NCBI GenBank assembly: GCA_041672845.1
Contig: JBAYYV010000009.1
Location: 1 to 14,085, forward strand
DNA from: JBAYDV01 sp041672845
GTDB lineage: Bacteria; Bacteroidota; Bacteroidia; Bacteroidales; UBA932
DNA: 14,085 nt
Direction: 5' to 3'
Positions 13,685-14,085 of this stretch are shown piece after piece. The notes under the pieces were generated by a model. The model worked only from the letters and a program-made list of their open reading frames with translations. It was not told the origin of the DNA and did not search any database. Positions within the stretch are counted from its first letter, which is position 1; every line of letters starts with the position of its first letter. The position numbers and the translations under genes were made by a program.

Positions 13685-14085
13685 ATGACACTGGGTATCG
13701 ACGTCTACCGCTACCAGACGGTAACAGACTGGAACGCGGTCCGTCGGACAGTTGATTTCGTATGGGTCAAGGTCAGCGACGGCGGCGGCCCGGCGGTCGT
13801 CAAGGGTGACGCGCAGGTGAACGGCGCCAAATCGGTCGGCCTACCGGTCGGCGGATATCACTACGCGCAGCTTGATCCGAGCCCGGAACAGCAGGCCGAC
13901 GTGCTGCTGGCCGAAGTGGACCGACTCGCGGCGCGGGGGCTCGTTCCCATGCTGGACATCGAGGCGCCGTTTCAGCCCGACCAGGGGGCACGCGTCTTCG
14001 CCGAGCGGTTCTGCAACCACATCGCCGCGCGTACCGGCCGACGCCCCGGCGTCTACATGAACAACGCGTTCGCGAAGGTGCTACG
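13685..14085 (+). CDS. GH25 (lysozyme-type) endolysin, 3' partial
   Basis: This is a glycosyl hydrolase family 25 muramidase that would cut the glycan chain of host peptidoglycan at lysis. The first 133 residues are visible and the frame is open to the window end. 'TLGIDVYRYQTVTDW' at residues 2-16 carries the first conserved Asp (D6). 'GGYHYAQLD' (56-64) is the usual Y-H-Y strand. 'VPMLDIEAP' (87-95) has the D-I-E motif with D91 and the likely catalytic acid E93. 'GRRPGVYMNN' (about 118-127) is the conserved strand towards the C-terminal part of the barrel. There is no signal peptide, so export would need a holin, and the preceding membrane proteins are candidates. A cell-wall-binding domain, common in this family, would lie beyond the window. 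Confidence 0.88.
   Translation, partial: MTLGIDVYRYQTVTDWNAVRRTVDFVWVKVSDGGGPAVVKGDAQVNGAKSVGLPVGGYHYAQLDPSPEQQADVLLAEVDRLAARGLVPMLDIEAPFQPDQGARVFAERFCNHIAARTGRRPGVYMNNAFAKVL

Noticed and set aside
1..14085. CRISPR array, tRNA/rRNA genes, insertion sequence, integrase or att site
   Set aside because: No regularly spaced repeats, cloverleaf-like sequence, transposase or recombinase motifs were seen; the whole window is explained by phage structural and lysis genes.

Overview
This window looks like part of the late structural module of a siphovirus or prophage of a high-GC actinobacterium. All genes lie on the + strand and are tightly packed, often with ATGA, TGATG or GTGA overlaps. Codons are mostly G/C-ending, and the gene order follows the HK97-type head-tail-lysis plan. 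Two TTA leucine codons, a collagen-like membrane protein and 'APLWTTTDEP...SPQTMTVTRSVNG'-type tail sequence fit actinophages. The host could be a Pseudonocardiales or Streptomyces relative, but that is inference. No integrase, att site, tRNA or host gene is visible, so prophage and free phage cannot be told apart.

Head region (2-4278): a 5'-truncated portal protein, a U35-type prohead protease coupled to it, and an HK97-fold major capsid protein with an N-terminal coiled-coil scaffold (delta-like) segment. A 14-bp perfect hairpin follows the capsid gene. Next come a small acidic/basic protein of unknown function and a gp6-like head-tail connector.

Tail region (4294-12604): a tail-terminator-like protein and two tandem paralogous tail-tube-type proteins, the first carrying an extra C-terminal domain. 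A basic gp10-like protein follows, then a tail assembly chaperone with a GGGAAAA slippery site and a -1 frameshift extension that lacks its own start codon. The tape measure is 688 aa. A 1036-aa hub/minor tail protein appears to carry three lectin-like modules inserted in the hub backbone, and a small minor tail protein follows it.

Lysis/surface region (12628-14085): two overlapping single-membrane-span proteins. The first is a holin candidate with a coiled coil. The second is a type II membrane protein with duplicated Cys-containing modules and a collagen-like Gly-X-Y stretch. Then comes a GH25 lysozyme-type endolysin that runs off the end of the window.

The genes form one production line. 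Portal, protease and capsid build the procapsid, and connector and terminator join head to tail. Tube proteins polymerise around the tape measure with help from the frameshifted chaperone, the hub and minor tail proteins form the tip, and the last genes release the virions. I see no wholly new system. The most notable points are the frameshift chaperone, the paralogous tube proteins, the multi-lectin hub and the collagen-like membrane protein.
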